Shown: positions 53,103 to 62,865 of the stretch, piece by piece | Numbering within the stretch: the stretch's first letter is position 1 | Layout: the number at the start of each line of letters is the position of its first letter | Assembly: GCF_002160015.1 (NCBI RefSeq) | Contig: NZ_NFJT01000001.1 | Coordinates: forward strand, 62,001-126,000 | Direction: 5' to 3' | Source: Anaerofilum sp. An201 | GTDB taxonomy: Bacteria; Bacillota; Clostridia; Oscillospirales; Ruminococcaceae | Length of the DNA: 64,000 nt | Notes under the pieces: model-generated | Told to the model about the DNA's origin: nothing | What the model saw: the letters and a program-made list of their open reading frames with translations, nothing else | Databases searched by the model: none | Made by a program: the position numbers and the translations under genes

Positions 53103-53378
53103 ATGGCAAAAAATATGTTTATCATAAAAGGCAATCTCTGCGCCGAACGAGTTCGCTTGGCCCGTGCTCTGCAAAAACCGCCTATAACCCAAGAAGAACT
53201 TGCCCAAAAGATTCAGCTTATGGGCGTTGAAGACATGACCAAATTGATTATCTCTCGGATCGAGAAAAACCAGCGCCACGTCTGCGATGCCGAATTACGG
53301 GTTTTGGCCAAAGCACTGGGAGTAACCATGGAATGGCTCGTCGGAGATGCTGATGAGCAGGACTATGGTCAAAGATAA
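53103..53378 (+). CDS. XRE family HTH regulator
   Basis: 91 aa, one of the few plus-strand genes of the element. NLCAERVRLARALQKPPITQ, EELAQKI, MTKLIISRIEKNQRHV and VLAKALGVTMEWLVGDAD form a lambda-repressor-like HTH domain. Start at the ATG 53103 with GGTGGAAG upstream. Divergent from the minus-strand operon that begins with the SLOG gene, so it probably regulates that operon and itself. Confidence 0.82.
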   Translation: MAKNMFIIKGNLCAERVRLARALQKPPITQEELAQKIQLMGVEDMTKLIISRIEKNQRHVCDAELRVLAKALGVTMEWLVGDADEQDYGQR

Positions 53379-53381
53379 TAT

Positions 53382-53423
53382 AAAATGGGCCCGGCAAATG
53401 TAAACATCTGCCGGGCCCATTTT
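53382..53423 (+). terminator. Intrinsic terminator after the XRE gene
   Basis: AAATGGGCCCGGCA (53383-53396) pairs with TGCCGGGCCCATTT (53409-53422). Confidence 0.85.
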
Positions 53424-53486
53424 CGCCTGAAGGACGATAGATTTTCCTCCGTAAAGTTCTATGATATTATGCGAAATTATGCGAAG

Positions 53487-53524
53487 AAAAATCCGCAGGC
53501 TCAAGCGATAACCTGCGGATTTTC
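53487..53524 (-). terminator. Intrinsic terminator of the lipid gene cluster
   Basis: AAAATCCGCAGG and CCTGCGGATTTT arms; a T run follows on the minus strand. A tandem ten-base repeat ATTATGCGAA stands just before it (about 53,466-53,485). Confidence 0.85.
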
Positions 53525-53549
53525 CTTTTAAGTCGTAAACCGGCTACGG

Positions 53550-54413
53550 TTACTCAGGAATTGAATTTATGATGTCACAATATATTACAGCAAACGGTGC
53601 AACGAAAAGTAAGCTGTCAAAACGATCCAGTACACCGCCGTGTCCGGGAAGTAACTTTCCGAAATCTTTTATGCCAACCGAACGTTTAATTACAGACATG
53701 GATAGATCTCCGAACTGGCCGACCAAGGAGGCAAGGATCAGATATAGAAACAAGAACCCGTACCTTATCTTTATCCCTGTGCAGTGGGATAAAACGGCAG
53801 AAAGGATAGTCAGGATTAGTGTTGATGCAACCAGGCCTCCCATTCCGCCCTCAACTGTTTTCCCCGGACTGATAGCTGGCGCTAATTTCCGCTTACCGAT
53901 TGCTTTACCCACGAAATAAGCTGTCACATCATTGATAATGCATCCCAGAATGACAAGTATAAGATAATATAATCCATATCTTACCAGCCTTGTTTCAACA
54001 AAGCTGCGGAAAAATAATGGAAGCATAAGGGTACATGGTAAGATGCTCACAAAAGATGCAAAGTGGTATCTTCCAATCCGCTTCATTAAAACGCAAAAAG
54101 CAATAACAGCGATTCCCCAAACAATCGACAGCATGACTGGGTAGTAAGGTATCTCAAAAAAGCAGATGATAATCGATAAAAGAGAAAGAATAAGCATTCT
54201 CGGAAATGTGTCTGCTCTGACCGCATGAAGAAGTTCATAAATCCCTAAAATGCTTAAAGATGCTGCTACGGTATTCAAAACATAGTGGATATGGGAAAGG
54301 CAAAGCACAATAAATCCCATTACTGCAAGAACAGCACCCGTCCTTATTCTAACAAATAGTTCGGAAGAATGCTTCCCACTGATATCTTCAACGTCACCTG
54401 TTCCTGGTTTCAT
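53550..54413 (-). CDS. cdsA: Phosphatidate cytidylyltransferase
   Basis: 287 aa integral membrane enzyme making CDP-diacylglycerol from phosphatidate and CTP. Several membrane helices, and the C-terminal CDS signature: DVTAYFVGKAIGKRKLAPAI then SPGKTVEGGMGG, and later LASLVGQFGDLSMSVIKRSV and DFGKLLPGHGGVLDRFDSLL. ATG 54413 chosen; the longer frame overlaps the upstream gene. Last gene of the lipid cluster, second copy relative to a presumed chromosomal cdsA. Confidence 0.93.
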   Translation of the reverse strand: MKPGTGDVEDISGKHSSELFVRIRTGAVLAVMGFIVLCLSHIHYVLNTVAASLSILGIYELLHAVRADTFPRMLILSLLSIIICFFEIPYYPVMLSIVWGIAVIAFCVLMKRIGRYHFASFVSILPCTLMLPLFFRSFVETRLVRYGLYYLILVILGCIINDVTAYFVGKAIGKRKLAPAISPGKTVEGGMGGLVASTLILTILSAVLSHCTGIKIRYGFLFLYLILASLVGQFGDLSMSVIKRSVGIKDFGKLLPGHGGVLDRFDSLLFVAPFAVIYCDIINSIPE

Positions 54414-54430
54414 AGCATTTTTTCCTTTTC

Positions 54431-55363
54431 TTAGATTTCCAATGAATTCGCAAAACAAACTGCCTGATCTTGGTTCGCACATGACGCTGATGAAATGCGC
54501 AGCCGAATTGCTGACGACACATGATAGCCAGAAACGCCAAGAATTGTCTCTCCATCAATCTGAATGGCAGTTGGCCGATCAAACTCCACAGTGATGTCAT
54601 GTCCGGTCAGTACTTCCGCCATCTGGGTATGTTTGATATGTTCACCCTTGAAAATGGATGGGAAGACAGCAAGCGTCTTCAGCTTGCCGGCTCCAAAAAG
54701 GACAAGGGTTGAAACCGTGTGGCGTGGATCCAGCCGATTTTGATTGGGAGTCGGCATCATGCCGCCTCCATAGAAGCGTCCATTCATGGTTGGTGCAAGC
54801 CAAACCTTCTCATAAGTGTGACGTCTCCCGTCAACAGTAATGACTGCGTTGGTTGGTTTATAGTGAAACAGCAATCCTTTGATTGCAATGGCTGCGTAAT
54901 TGACTGGCTTCTTTGACTTCGACCGCAGGGAATCTCCGACCTCGCAGCAGTATCCATCGATGCCATAACCAACGCCGTTTAGGAATTTATATGTATGCCC
55001 TGCAACTGTAACCTCTGGCAGCTCGTGTAAGTAATGATTGATCAGGAAGGGGCCATCCTCCTTTTTTCTCCCTACATCACGCAGAAAATCGTTTCCGCTC
55101 CCGGAGGCATAATAGTAAATGTCATGCGAAAGGCTTAAATTGATCGTATCGTTTATAAATCGATTGAGCGTTCCGTCTCCGCCTGAAATAATGACACGGG
55201 TCCCATATGGTAACGACTCAAAGAAGGCGGCGTAATCCCTAATTAAAGTCATATTATAAAATTCCAGATCATCTCCGGACAAAATCGTTTTCAAATCCTG
55301 TGCTCTTTCTTGCCCTTGCCCATTTCCGGCATAGGGGTTATATAAAACCGCATAATTGAACAT
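54431..55363 (-). CDS. Diacylglycerol/lipid kinase family protein
   Basis: 310 aa DagK/YegS/BmrU-like. AVLYNPYAGNGQG is the N-terminal phosphate loop, VIISGGDGTLNRFIND the GGDGT nucleotide-binding motif, and ASGSGNDFLRDVG the following SGxxND segment. Would phosphorylate diacylglycerol (or a related lipid) to phosphatidate, feeding the CdsA product next door. Start at the ATG 55363 after AGGAAAT. Between plsC and cdsA. Confidence 0.9.
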   Translation of the reverse strand: MFNYAVLYNPYAGNGQGQERAQDLKTILSGDDLEFYNMTLIRDYAAFFESLPYGTRVIISGGDGTLNRFINDTINLSLSHDIYYYASGSGNDFLRDVGRKKEDGPFLINHYLHELPEVTVAGHTYKFLNGVGYGIDGYCCEVGDSLRSKSKKPVNYAAIAIKGLLFHYKPTNAVITVDGRRHTYEKVWLAPTMNGRFYGGGMMPTPNQNRLDPRHTVSTLVLFGAGKLKTLAVFPSIFKGEHIKHTQMAEVLTGHDITVEFDRPTAIQIDGETILGVSGYHVSSAIRLRISSASCANQDQAVCFANSLEI

Positions 55364-55373
55364 TGGTATTTCC

Positions 55374-56102
55374 TCATTTCTCTGTTAGTACCTTGCTCAG
55401 ATCCAACCGCACACGATCACTGATCGCGGTTGTTCGATTCATTTTCACATAGTCGCTGGGTATCATATCTACAATCTCAAACTGAATATCACTGCGGCGC
55501 CGCAGATAGTTCTTATGGATTTGCTCTATCCCCTGGATCGCTGCTACTACAATTGGAACATTGGCTTTCTGCGCAATCTTGAAAACACCGTTGTGGAAAG
55601 GCAAAAGCACACATTCTTTACTGCGGGTACCCTCTGGGTAAACCGCAACCGAGACCTCGTCTTTTTCAATCAGCCCGGCCGCTTTTTCAATGGTTTTGAT
55701 CGCATTACGGGGGTTTTCCCGGTCAATGGCCATAAAGCAGCACTTGCGGATAATGCGGCCGAAAATAGGTATTCTGAAATTCTCTGCCTTTGAAATGAAT
55801 GCCAGGTCATAATCCTTCAGCACATACCATGTGAGAATCGGATCAAAATTTGAGCGATGGTTGCTCACAAATAGAAAACGGCCGTCTTTGGGAATCTTAT
55901 CGATTCCCTCGGTATGTATATGGATGCGAAGCAGCTTCACGCAGAAGGCCGTTGCACTGTAAAGAAGGAAGCGGTAAAAAGGGCTATTCTGCTGATATTC
56001 AAGTTTTTCATTGACCAGTAGAGCGCAGAATAATAAAAATAAAATATATAATATGCAGAGTCCTAATAGCACCGCAAGAATCCACAGGATTATTTTTCCC
56101 AC
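55374..56102 (-). CDS. plsC: 1-acyl-sn-glycerol-3-phosphate acyltransferase
   Basis: 242 aa. One N-terminal membrane helix (LWILAVLLGLCILYILFLLF), then motif I SNHRSNFDPIL (NHxxxxD), motif III VYPEGTRSKE (EGTR) and PIVVAAIQGI. Acylates lysophosphatidate to phosphatidate at the cytoplasmic membrane face. GTG start with GAGGG ahead. Its product is the substrate for CdsA in the same cluster. Confidence 0.92.
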   Translation of the reverse strand: MGKIILWILAVLLGLCILYILFLLFCALLVNEKLEYQQNSPFYRFLLYSATAFCVKLLRIHIHTEGIDKIPKDGRFLFVSNHRSNFDPILTWYVLKDYDLAFISKAENFRIPIFGRIIRKCCFMAIDRENPRNAIKTIEKAAGLIEKDEVSVAVYPEGTRSKECVLLPFHNGVFKIAQKANVPIVVAAIQGIEQIHKNYLRRRSDIQFEIVDMIPSDYVKMNRTTAISDRVRLDLSKVLTEK

Positions 56103-56138
56103 TTCAGCTACACCCTCTTTACGTTGTCGTTTTCCACT

Positions 56139-56402
56139 TTAGCGGATATTTGCGATTAAGCACATAATCCCGCATACAATCAGCACCACAGAGGAAATCC
56201 CATGACCGAGCATTGCAGAGTTAAACACCTCTGTCTGGACACCGCCGTTTTTTTCTTGCTTTTTCATACCGACCGTCCCCAATACAAAGGAGGCTAACAG
56301 TAAGATGAAGGAAAAGACTCCCATACTGATTGCGTGATTCGTGTAGTGCACCAGCGTAGTAATAGTTCCTATGACGGCGAAAACCAATGATAACAGATTC
56401 AT
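56139..56402 (-). CDS. Small membrane protein
   Basis: 87 aa with three predicted membrane helices (LVFAVIGTITTLVHY, MGVFSFILLLASFVLGTVGM, GISSVVLIVCGIMCLIANI). AGGAGG precedes the ATG. Sits between the PLD-like and plsC genes. Resembles small uncharacterised Firmicute membrane proteins; function unknown. Confidence 0.72.
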   Translation of the reverse strand: MNLLSLVFAVIGTITTLVHYTNHAISMGVFSFILLLASFVLGTVGMKKQEKNGGVQTEVFNSAMLGHGISSVVLIVCGIMCLIANIR

Positions 56403-56440
56403 ATTTAATATCCTCCTATTTCTATATATCTAACTAACCG

Positions 56441-57919
56441 CTATGTAAGATGTTTGAATAGTTTCACAGGCAGATACAGAACATAAATTATGGCCCATTT
56501 AAAAAGAGATACCGGGCGTTCCGACAACAATTCTTTTTCAATATACTTGCCGTTGCTTCCAATCTCTAATGATTGTTGGAGATATTGATTCTGTACTTGC
56601 TTCAAATGTTGGGTGAACTCCATGCTGTCAATTGTCAGCATCATTTCCGTATCCAAGTAGGCGCTTCGGGGATCCATATTAAAGGATCCGACAATGGCCA
56701 TGCGGTCATCAATCAGGTATGTTTTGGCGTGGATCGGATTCTCGCCCTGATACTCCCACAAATGGATACCAGTATTCAAAATGGTTTTCCTGCCACCGAA
56801 GTATGCGGTACAGGCAATCGGGTTGGGGGAAGACGCGATGGAGTTTGTCAGGATCGCCGCATCAATCTGTTTTTCTCCCAAGTCATTTAGAAACTCTTTC
56901 AAGTTGTGATCCAGAATGATATAGGGGGATTGCAGCACCACGGACTCATTCGCCTCCAAAAGCAGCTTTCCCAAAACATATCCGGCCTTTGGCTCTTTCG
57001 GCCCGATTTGCGTGTCATTATGAAAAAAGGTGATGCAGTTTGCGGAATAGGTCCAGGATTCATAGTCGTCGCTCGCGTGGTCAAACAGGCTTGGATTGTC
57101 AAAACGGAACTGGTCATACTTCATCCGAAGCACCTGCCGTTTCCCAGAACCACCCTTTGTATCTTCCGAAAACGGCTGACTTACGTCTTTGCCGTTCCAT
57201 ATGCTGTCCATATAGTCCCGGATATCGAACAGGACACTGTGCTCGCCTCCGTCTGCCCATGCCGTATTGTAAATCAGCACATCCCGGTCATAAGACAACG
57301 GCTTGTCATACCCCTCCGGCGCAAAATACTTGTCCCCGATGTTCCGCCCACCCATCAGCAGCAGCCGGTCGTCGATGATGATGTATTTGTCGTGCAGCCG
57401 GCCATTCCATGTCCATGGCTTCAGGATATTTGGAGAATTATAGAGCCTTAACTCTATATTTGGATGTGCACCGATGGCCGCTGCATAAGAACGATGGGAG
57501 TGAGTCAAGCCTCCAAACTGGCCATCCACTAAAATGCGGACATGGACGCCTCTGTCGGCAGCATCCAGCAGCGCGCCTAAAAACAAATCCGTCGATTTTC
57601 CCATATGTATTGCGTAGTAGGAAACATCGATGCGCTCCCGTGCCTCATCCAAAATATGAATGCGTGTTTCAAAGCTTTCAGAAGGGTATTCCACCAATGC
57701 GACTCTGTCCACACAGGGTGTGTCGCTGTAAAACCCAGAAGTTGAAACGGAAGCGGCAAATTTGTCCGATACCGACTTGGCATGGAAGAAGGGGAATGCG
57801 CCGGTGCAAAGAACATAAACCAGGTACAGTATGATTACGGTACAGACGATTTTTCCAATCTTCATTCGCCCCACGTTCATCCCATCTTTGGGATTTTTAT
57901 GTATTCCCCTCATCCTCAT
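56441..57919 (-). CDS. Phospholipase D / cardiolipin synthase-like protein
   Basis: 492 aa. N-terminal membrane anchor (KIVCTVIILYLVYVLCTGAF), then two HKD motifs: RLHDKYIIIDDRLLLMGGRN and IHAKTYLIDDRMAIVGSFNM. Layout like the YwiE/ClsC group of PLD enzymes facing outward, which transfer phosphatidyl groups or hydrolyse phospholipid. I set the start at 57919, where the ATG overlaps the degV stop (ATGA); ATG at 57913 or farther in is possible. Second PLD family gene in this cluster. Confidence 0.85.
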   Translation of the reverse strand: MRMRGIHKNPKDGMNVGRMKIGKIVCTVIILYLVYVLCTGAFPFFHAKSVSDKFAASVSTSGFYSDTPCVDRVALVEYPSESFETRIHILDEARERIDVSYYAIHMGKSTDLFLGALLDAADRGVHVRILVDGQFGGLTHSHRSYAAAIGAHPNIELRLYNSPNILKPWTWNGRLHDKYIIIDDRLLLMGGRNIGDKYFAPEGYDKPLSYDRDVLIYNTAWADGGEHSVLFDIRDYMDSIWNGKDVSQPFSEDTKGGSGKRQVLRMKYDQFRFDNPSLFDHASDDYESWTYSANCITFFHNDTQIGPKEPKAGYVLGKLLLEANESVVLQSPYIILDHNLKEFLNDLGEKQIDAAILTNSIASSPNPIACTAYFGGRKTILNTGIHLWEYQGENPIHAKTYLIDDRMAIVGSFNMDPRSAYLDTEMMLTIDSMEFTQHLKQVQNQYLQQSLEIGSNGKYIEKELLSERPVSLFKWAIIYVLYLPVKLFKHLT

Positions 57920-58818
57920 TTTGAAGCATAGGGTGCGCGCTCGTCTCCGAAGAAGAAAACGGCTACCGTACCAGGGCCGCAATGGGAAGCAATAATCGTC
58001 CCGATGTCGCAGATCCGGATGCCCCCATGGATCTTTAGAAAGTGCCTACGAATGGCATCTCTTGTCTGCTCCGCCTCAGCAAGACAGTTAGAATGACAAA
58101 TCCAGCATTTCCCGAAATATCGAGTACCATCCTGCGCATGTTCCTCCATCGTCTGGATGGTTCTTTCGATGGCTTTCCTTTTGCCGCGTACCTTATCGTA
58201 GGCGATAATATGCCCGCCGTCATCCAACCGCATAATCGGACAGATACTGAGAATGGCTCCCAGGGTTGCCGCGCTGCCTGACACGCGCCCGCTGCGCCGG
58301 TAGTATTTCATATCGGTGGAGAAAAACTGATGGTGGACCTTCTTTCGGTTCTCCATGACCCACTGCGCCGTTTCTTCCATTGAGTAGCCCCAGTCACGCA
58401 TATCGGCGGCTTCGTCCACCAGCATGCCATATCCGGAAGAACTGCAGAGAGAATCGATCACCGTAATCCTGCGCTCCGGGTACTTCTGGCGAAGCATTTC
58501 GGCAGCCGTTTCTGCGTTGGTAACAGAGGGCGTCATGCCAGAGCCAAAAACGATGTGCAGCAAGTCCCCCTTTTGAAGCAGCTCCTCGAAGTATTCCTCA
58601 TACTTGAAGACATTGATCTGCGATGTGGATGGAATTTTCCCGTCTGCCAGGAACTGATAGAACCGAGGCAATGCCCCGGGATCCCGGCCCATATCGTCCA
58701 GATACTCCTGTCCATCCACCGAGTAGGAATAGAAAAGAACAGGAATATTACGGCTGCTTACATATGCATAGGGCAGGTCTACAGTTGACTCACATGATAA
58801 AATGAATTTTGCTTCCAT
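57916..58818 (-). CDS. DegV family fatty-acid-binding protein
   Basis: 300 aa. ILSCESTVDLP, YDP-like loop with SYSVDGQEYLDDMGRDPG, TSQINVFKYEEYFEELLQKG and later DSLCSSSGYGMLVDEAADM, then KYYRRSGRVSGSAATLGAIL, SICPIMRLDDGGHI: the DegV fold that holds a fatty acid and hands it to a kinase (FakB role). GGAG lies nine bases before the ATG at 58818. Its place among lipid genes supports acyl supply. Confidence 0.9.
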   Translation of the reverse strand: MEAKFILSCESTVDLPYAYVSSRNIPVLFYSYSVDGQEYLDDMGRDPGALPRFYQFLADGKIPSTSQINVFKYEEYFEELLQKGDLLHIVFGSGMTPSVTNAETAAEMLRQKYPERRITVIDSLCSSSGYGMLVDEAADMRDWGYSMEETAQWVMENRKKVHHQFFSTDMKYYRRSGRVSGSAATLGAILSICPIMRLDDGGHIIAYDKVRGKRKAIERTIQTMEEHAQDGTRYFGKCWICHSNCLAEAEQTRDAIRRHFLKIHGGIRICDIGTIIASHCGPGTVAVFFFGDERAPYASK

Positions 58819-58847
58819 AATTGTCATCTCCTTTGCTTCTGAAAAAA

Positions 58848-61800
58848 CTATTCGGTCCGCAGAGCTTCCACCGGATCGCTCTTGGAGGCATTGTGCGCCG
58901 GGATGATCCCGCCAATGGTTGTCAGGACGACACTGATTACAATCAGCATCAGTGCGTATTTCCCAGGCAGGAAAGCATATATATCTTGAATCTGTGTTGC
59001 ACGATGCAGGAACGCGTTCAACGGCATAATCAGCAGATAAGCCAGTCCAACACCCATGCAACCAGAAACAAAACCAGTGATAAAGGTTTCTGCGTTGAAG
59101 ATCTGCGCAATATTGTGCTTCGATGCGCCCATAGCTCGCAGGATACCGATCTCTTTTCGGCGCTCCAACACGCTGATATATGTAATGACACCGATCATGA
59201 TGGAGGAAACCACCAGGGAAACGGCAACCGTTGCAACTAAGGCACTGGTGATGATCGTGATGATCCGCGTCACGGTATTCATGACGGTTCCCAGGGTATC
59301 CGTATAGGAGATCGTATCGCTCTTTTTTTCGAGCAGTTCCATGTTTTGGTTATATCGGTCCAGGACGGCGATCACGGCGTCCTTACTTTCAAAATCATGG
59401 GGATAAATCTTGATGCTCTTGGGATGAGACATCTCGACATAGCCAAGCTTCTTCAGATTTTTGGATAACGTAACCTTCGAGAAGTTCGTCAGAGAGAGCA
59501 GGATATCTGACAGTTCCTGCGTATCCAGCTTCATGGAAAATGCACCCAAAAATCGATCCATATCCATCGAAACACACTCTTCAGCATGAATGATTGCGGA
59601 AGTAAAACCGTTTGTGATGCTCGTGGATATGGCACTCTGCACCTGTGCGCTTATTGACGCAGCAATTCCTTCCAATTGATTTTGGAATTGCTGCATGGCA
59701 CCGGCAATTTCTTTTTCCACCATAGGCCGAATTGTTTCATCAATGTATGTGTTCAATTTTGTTTCCAACTGGTTTTCTTCCATCAACTTTATAATTTTGG
59801 CCTGAGCAAATCCCCTCCAGCGTCCGGTTCCCAGATATTCCCGAAACGTGTTCTCTAAAAAGGGAAGACCCGGGAGCCCCTGCGCGTTCAGATAAGAATT
59901 CAGACTTTGCAGGATGAGGTCAGAGAGCTCATCAATCTTGCCCGTCAGATATGTCTCATCACGATTTTCCGGATCAAGCGTATCCAGCCAGCCTCTGACG
60001 ACAGAGGAAAACGCTTCGGAAGAGAAATATTCTCTCAGGTAATCCGCAAGCTGTCCCATTTCAAGATAACCACTCTCTTTCAGATAGCAGATGTAATCGG
60101 ACAGAATCTCCTCAACCAGATCAAACAAATCATCCGAAGAGAACTGTATCTCACTCAGAAGCGCCGGCAAATCAGCAATTAACTGATTACGAACAAGCAC
60201 CGCGATATTACTGATATCCGGAAGATCCGAGGCGTCCATTTCGGGAACTGATATCTGAACGGAAGAAAGGTCGGCACCATTCAGAAAGTAGGTTTGCAGC
60301 AGCTCCTGATCGATCAAGATCGCGTCTTTCAGCATATGTACGTCCACATTCACCAGAGATGCCGGATCCAGTTCCCGCGCTGTCCCACTGTTGTCAAACG
60401 GCGTGCCGGTGAAAATATTCACATCCGGGTTTTCCAACTGCGCCGTCACGATTTCACTCGACGCGGCATCCTCGATTGTCTTTTCCACCAAGGCAAAGGG
60501 ATAGTCAATTCCGGGTTTCAGGACGCCGGTTCCATATTCTTTCTTAGGCTGCACGACGCCCACAATCGTAAGATCTTCACCGTCTGCAACCAATTGGCGC
60601 ATATAAGCAGTATCCTCACTCCGGTCTCGCCAGACATCGTACTCTTTATCGTAGGTGAAGGTATCACAGCTGTTTACGAGTTTGAATTTGATGCCGAGAA
60701 ATTCTTCATATGCAAAACTCAGTCCATCCAGATTCTCGGTTTCGACATCAGACCCACTGATAAATTCACTGATAAAACTGTCAACCTTATTTGGATCTCT
60801 CAATCCAAGAACATAAAGCAGATAGTCGCTGATTTTTCCTTCGCTTGTGAGAACAAGGATGCACTCGTTGCTGTTCTGTGGCCAGCGCCCCGCTTTGACA
60901 TCATAGCGGTCAATGTACAGGCTCTCTGCTTGAGGCATACAGTAAAACATATTGGTACTGACTGAAGAAGAGATCAGGGCTGTATCTATGGTTGAGACCG
61001 GAATTCCCAGCGAATCCAGTGTGGAATCCGGGCAGACACGCCGGAAGCTCTGACCATACTCAACATAGATCTGCGGCTGAGCATTGTAGACATACTCTAC
61101 CGTTCCGTATTGTGCAATTTCATTTTCATCCCGATCCAGATACTCCTTCAGGAGTTCCAAATCGTTCGTATCCAGCATGGCGAACAGTTTCTCCAGGAAG
61201 CCAATGACTTCCACCTGGTTCTGTCCGCTTTCCGCAAGGTTCCCATTCAAATCTGAAAGCATAGAAGAAACATCCATGTTCAGGGTTTCCACAAGAAGCG
61301 GATATTGATAAGCCATTTTGGCTTCCTGCTGATAGATATAGTCATCCACGCCGGAAGAAAGCGCGGCAATCAGCGCGATTCCAATGATGCCAATGGATCC
61401 GGCAAACGCTGTTAATAGAGTCCGGGATCGTTTGGTCCAGAGATTGTGGAAGCTGAGGGAGAGGGCTGTGAACATATTCATGGAAGCATGTCCCATGTTT
61501 CTGCTGACCGCTTCTTCCGGTTCATGCTCCGGCGTATAGGGATCGGTATCGCTGATGATCTCGCCGTCTTTTAGCGTAATGATACGGGTCGCATACTGCT
61601 GAGCCAGTTCCGGGTTGTGCGTGACCATGATGATCAGGCGATCCTCGGCCACTTCTTTCAGAAGCTCCATCACCTGTACACTGGTTTTGCTGTCCAGTGC
61701 GCCTGTGGGTTCATCTGCAAGCACGATTTTGGGGTTGTTTACTAAAGCTCTGGCAATGGCCACACGCTGCATTTGGCCGCCGGAAAGCTGGTTGGGGCGT

Positions 61801-62210
61801 TTTGTCAGCTGATCCCCCAGTCCCACTTTCTCAAGGACCCGTGCCGCCATCTCTTTCCGCTTATTTCCGGAAATACCCGAGATCGTTAGTGCCATCTCCA
61901 CATTGGAAAGAATATTCTGATGCTGAATCAGATTGTAGCTCTGAAAAATAAAGCCAATGGAGTGATTCCGGTAGGAGTCCCAGTCTCTGGCAGAATAACC
62001 TCTGGTGGAGATATGATCGATCACCAGGTCACCGGAATCATAATGATCCAGCCCGCCGATGACATTGAGCAGCGTTGTCTTTCCGGAACCGGAAGGCCCC
62101 AGGATCGCGACAAATTCATTTTCCCGAAAAGACAGGTTGATATTGTTCAATGCAATATGGCTATTTTTCCCTGTCCCATAGCTTTTTTGAATCTCCCTTA
62201 TTTCAACCAT
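58848..62210 (-). CDS. MacB-type ABC transporter, fused ATPase and permease
   Basis: 1,120 aa. N-terminal ATPase (1-230): Walker [19 protein letters not shown] loop FIFQSYNLI, signature [15 protein letters not shown], Walker [15 protein letters not shown] loop VTHNPE. First membrane helix near 275 ([18 protein letters not shown]), then a very large extracytoplasmic region (about 300-960), and a C-terminal FtsX-type permease of three helices ending in DPVEALRTE. Mechanotransmission-type export of peptides, antibiotics or lipids is the family role. Unusually long. Confidence 0.9.
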   Translation of the reverse strand: MVEIREIQKSYGTGKNSHIALNNINLSFRENEFVAILGPSGSGKTTLLNVIGGLDHYDSGDLVIDHISTRGYSARDWDSYRNHSIGFIFQSYNLIQHQNILSNVEMALTISGISGNKRKEMAARVLEKVGLGDQLTKRPNQLSGGQMQRVAIARALVNNPKIVLADEPTGALDSKTSVQVMELLKEVAEDRLIIMVTHNPELAQQYATRIITLKDGEIISDTDPYTPEHEPEEAVSRNMGHASMNMFTALSLSFHNLWTKRSRTLLTAFAGSIGIIGIALIAALSSGVDDYIYQQEAKMAYQYPLLVETLNMDVSSMLSDLNGNLAESGQNQVEVIGFLEKLFAMLDTNDLELLKEYLDRDENEIAQYGTVEYVYNAQPQIYVEYGQSFRRVCPDSTLDSLGIPVSTIDTALISSSVSTNMFYCMPQAESLYIDRYDVKAGRWPQNSNECILVLTSEGKISDYLLYVLGLRDPNKVDSFISEFISGSDVETENLDGLSFAYEEFLGIKFKLVNSCDTFTYDKEYDVWRDRSEDTAYMRQLVADGEDLTIVGVVQPKKEYGTGVLKPGIDYPFALVEKTIEDAASSEIVTAQLENPDVNIFTGTPFDNSGTARELDPASLVNVDVHMLKDAILIDQELLQTYFLNGADLSSVQISVPEMDASDLPDISNIAVLVRNQLIADLPALLSEIQFSSDDLFDLVEEILSDYICYLKESGYLEMGQLADYLREYFSSEAFSSVVRGWLDTLDPENRDETYLTGKIDELSDLILQSLNSYLNAQGLPGLPFLENTFREYLGTGRWRGFAQAKIIKLMEENQLETKLNTYIDETIRPMVEKEIAGAMQQFQNQLEGIAASISAQVQSAISTSITNGFTSAIIHAEECVSMDMDRFLGAFSMKLDTQELSDILLSLTNFSKVTLSKNLKKLGYVEMSHPKSIKIYPHDFESKDAVIAVLDRYNQNMELLEKKSDTISYTDTLGTVMNTVTRIITIITSALVATVAVSLVVSSIMIGVITYISVLERRKEIGILRAMGASKHNIAQIFNAETFITGFVSGCMGVGLAYLLIMPLNAFLHRATQIQDIYAFLPGKYALMLIVISVVLTTIGGIIPAHNASKSDPVEALRTE

Positions 62211-62291
62211 AATGGCAACTCGCCTCCCTCACTTGACTGTAAAATGTTACGGCATTGCAGGGCGTAGCCCATCCGTTATGTAAAAGTATTA

Positions 62292-62852
62292 TTACTGTGT
62301 TTCTTTATCCTTTGAGTTGTTCCCAAATGGAAGTGACTGCGGCAAACGAATGCTGACTGCAATCAATTCCAACCCTAAAATGATGATGTGTGTGGAAAAC
62401 TTCTCAAACGGATGAAACAGCAAAATCAAAGGCAAAGTCATGCGCAGCAAAAATTCTATCGCCGGAATTGCGAAATGCTGCCTTTGATACAATCTACATA
62501 TTGCCTGCTTCAAAGATTTTGATGCTTTCCCGATTCCAATCATCGCCCAGGTTGTCCCAATTGCTCCCATTGCATTGCTTCCCTGAAGAATAAAGGCTAC
62601 TCCCATAATCAGCAAAACAATGCAAGAGGTAAGCTCATCAGAATGATCCTGCACAAGTTTACGGGTTTTATAATCGTTGATCCCCCGTAATACGGCGGTC
62701 AGCGCCATAGCGCCTCCAAGTAGATAGGGCAGTATTCTGGTTACATGACCAGAACATAGAATAAGAACCACTCCGAGAATCGGGAACACGATGATTCTCA
62801 GCTTTTCAACAAGCTTCGCTGCCATTGTTTCCTCCTGTTTCTGTTCAGTCAT
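62292..62852 (-). CDS. DUF308-like membrane protein
   Basis: 186 aa. Four to six membrane helices (IVFPILGVVLILCSGHVTRI, LPYLLGGAMALTAVLRGI, IVLLIMGVAFILQGSNAM, LLRMTLPLILLFHPF). The pairs of helices recall HdeD/DUF308. ATG 62852 with GAGGAAAAG upstream. Starts 14 bases after the stop of the cardiolipin synthase gene and may be co-transcribed. Function unknown. Confidence 0.7.
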   Translation of the reverse strand: MTEQKQEETMAAKLVEKLRIIVFPILGVVLILCSGHVTRILPYLLGGAMALTAVLRGINDYKTRKLVQDHSDELTSCIVLLIMGVAFILQGSNAMGAIGTTWAMIGIGKASKSLKQAICRLYQRQHFAIPAIEFLLRMTLPLILLFHPFEKFSTHIIILGLELIAVSIRLPQSLPFGNNSKDKETQ

Positions 62853-62865
62853 CAAGCGCTTTTCC

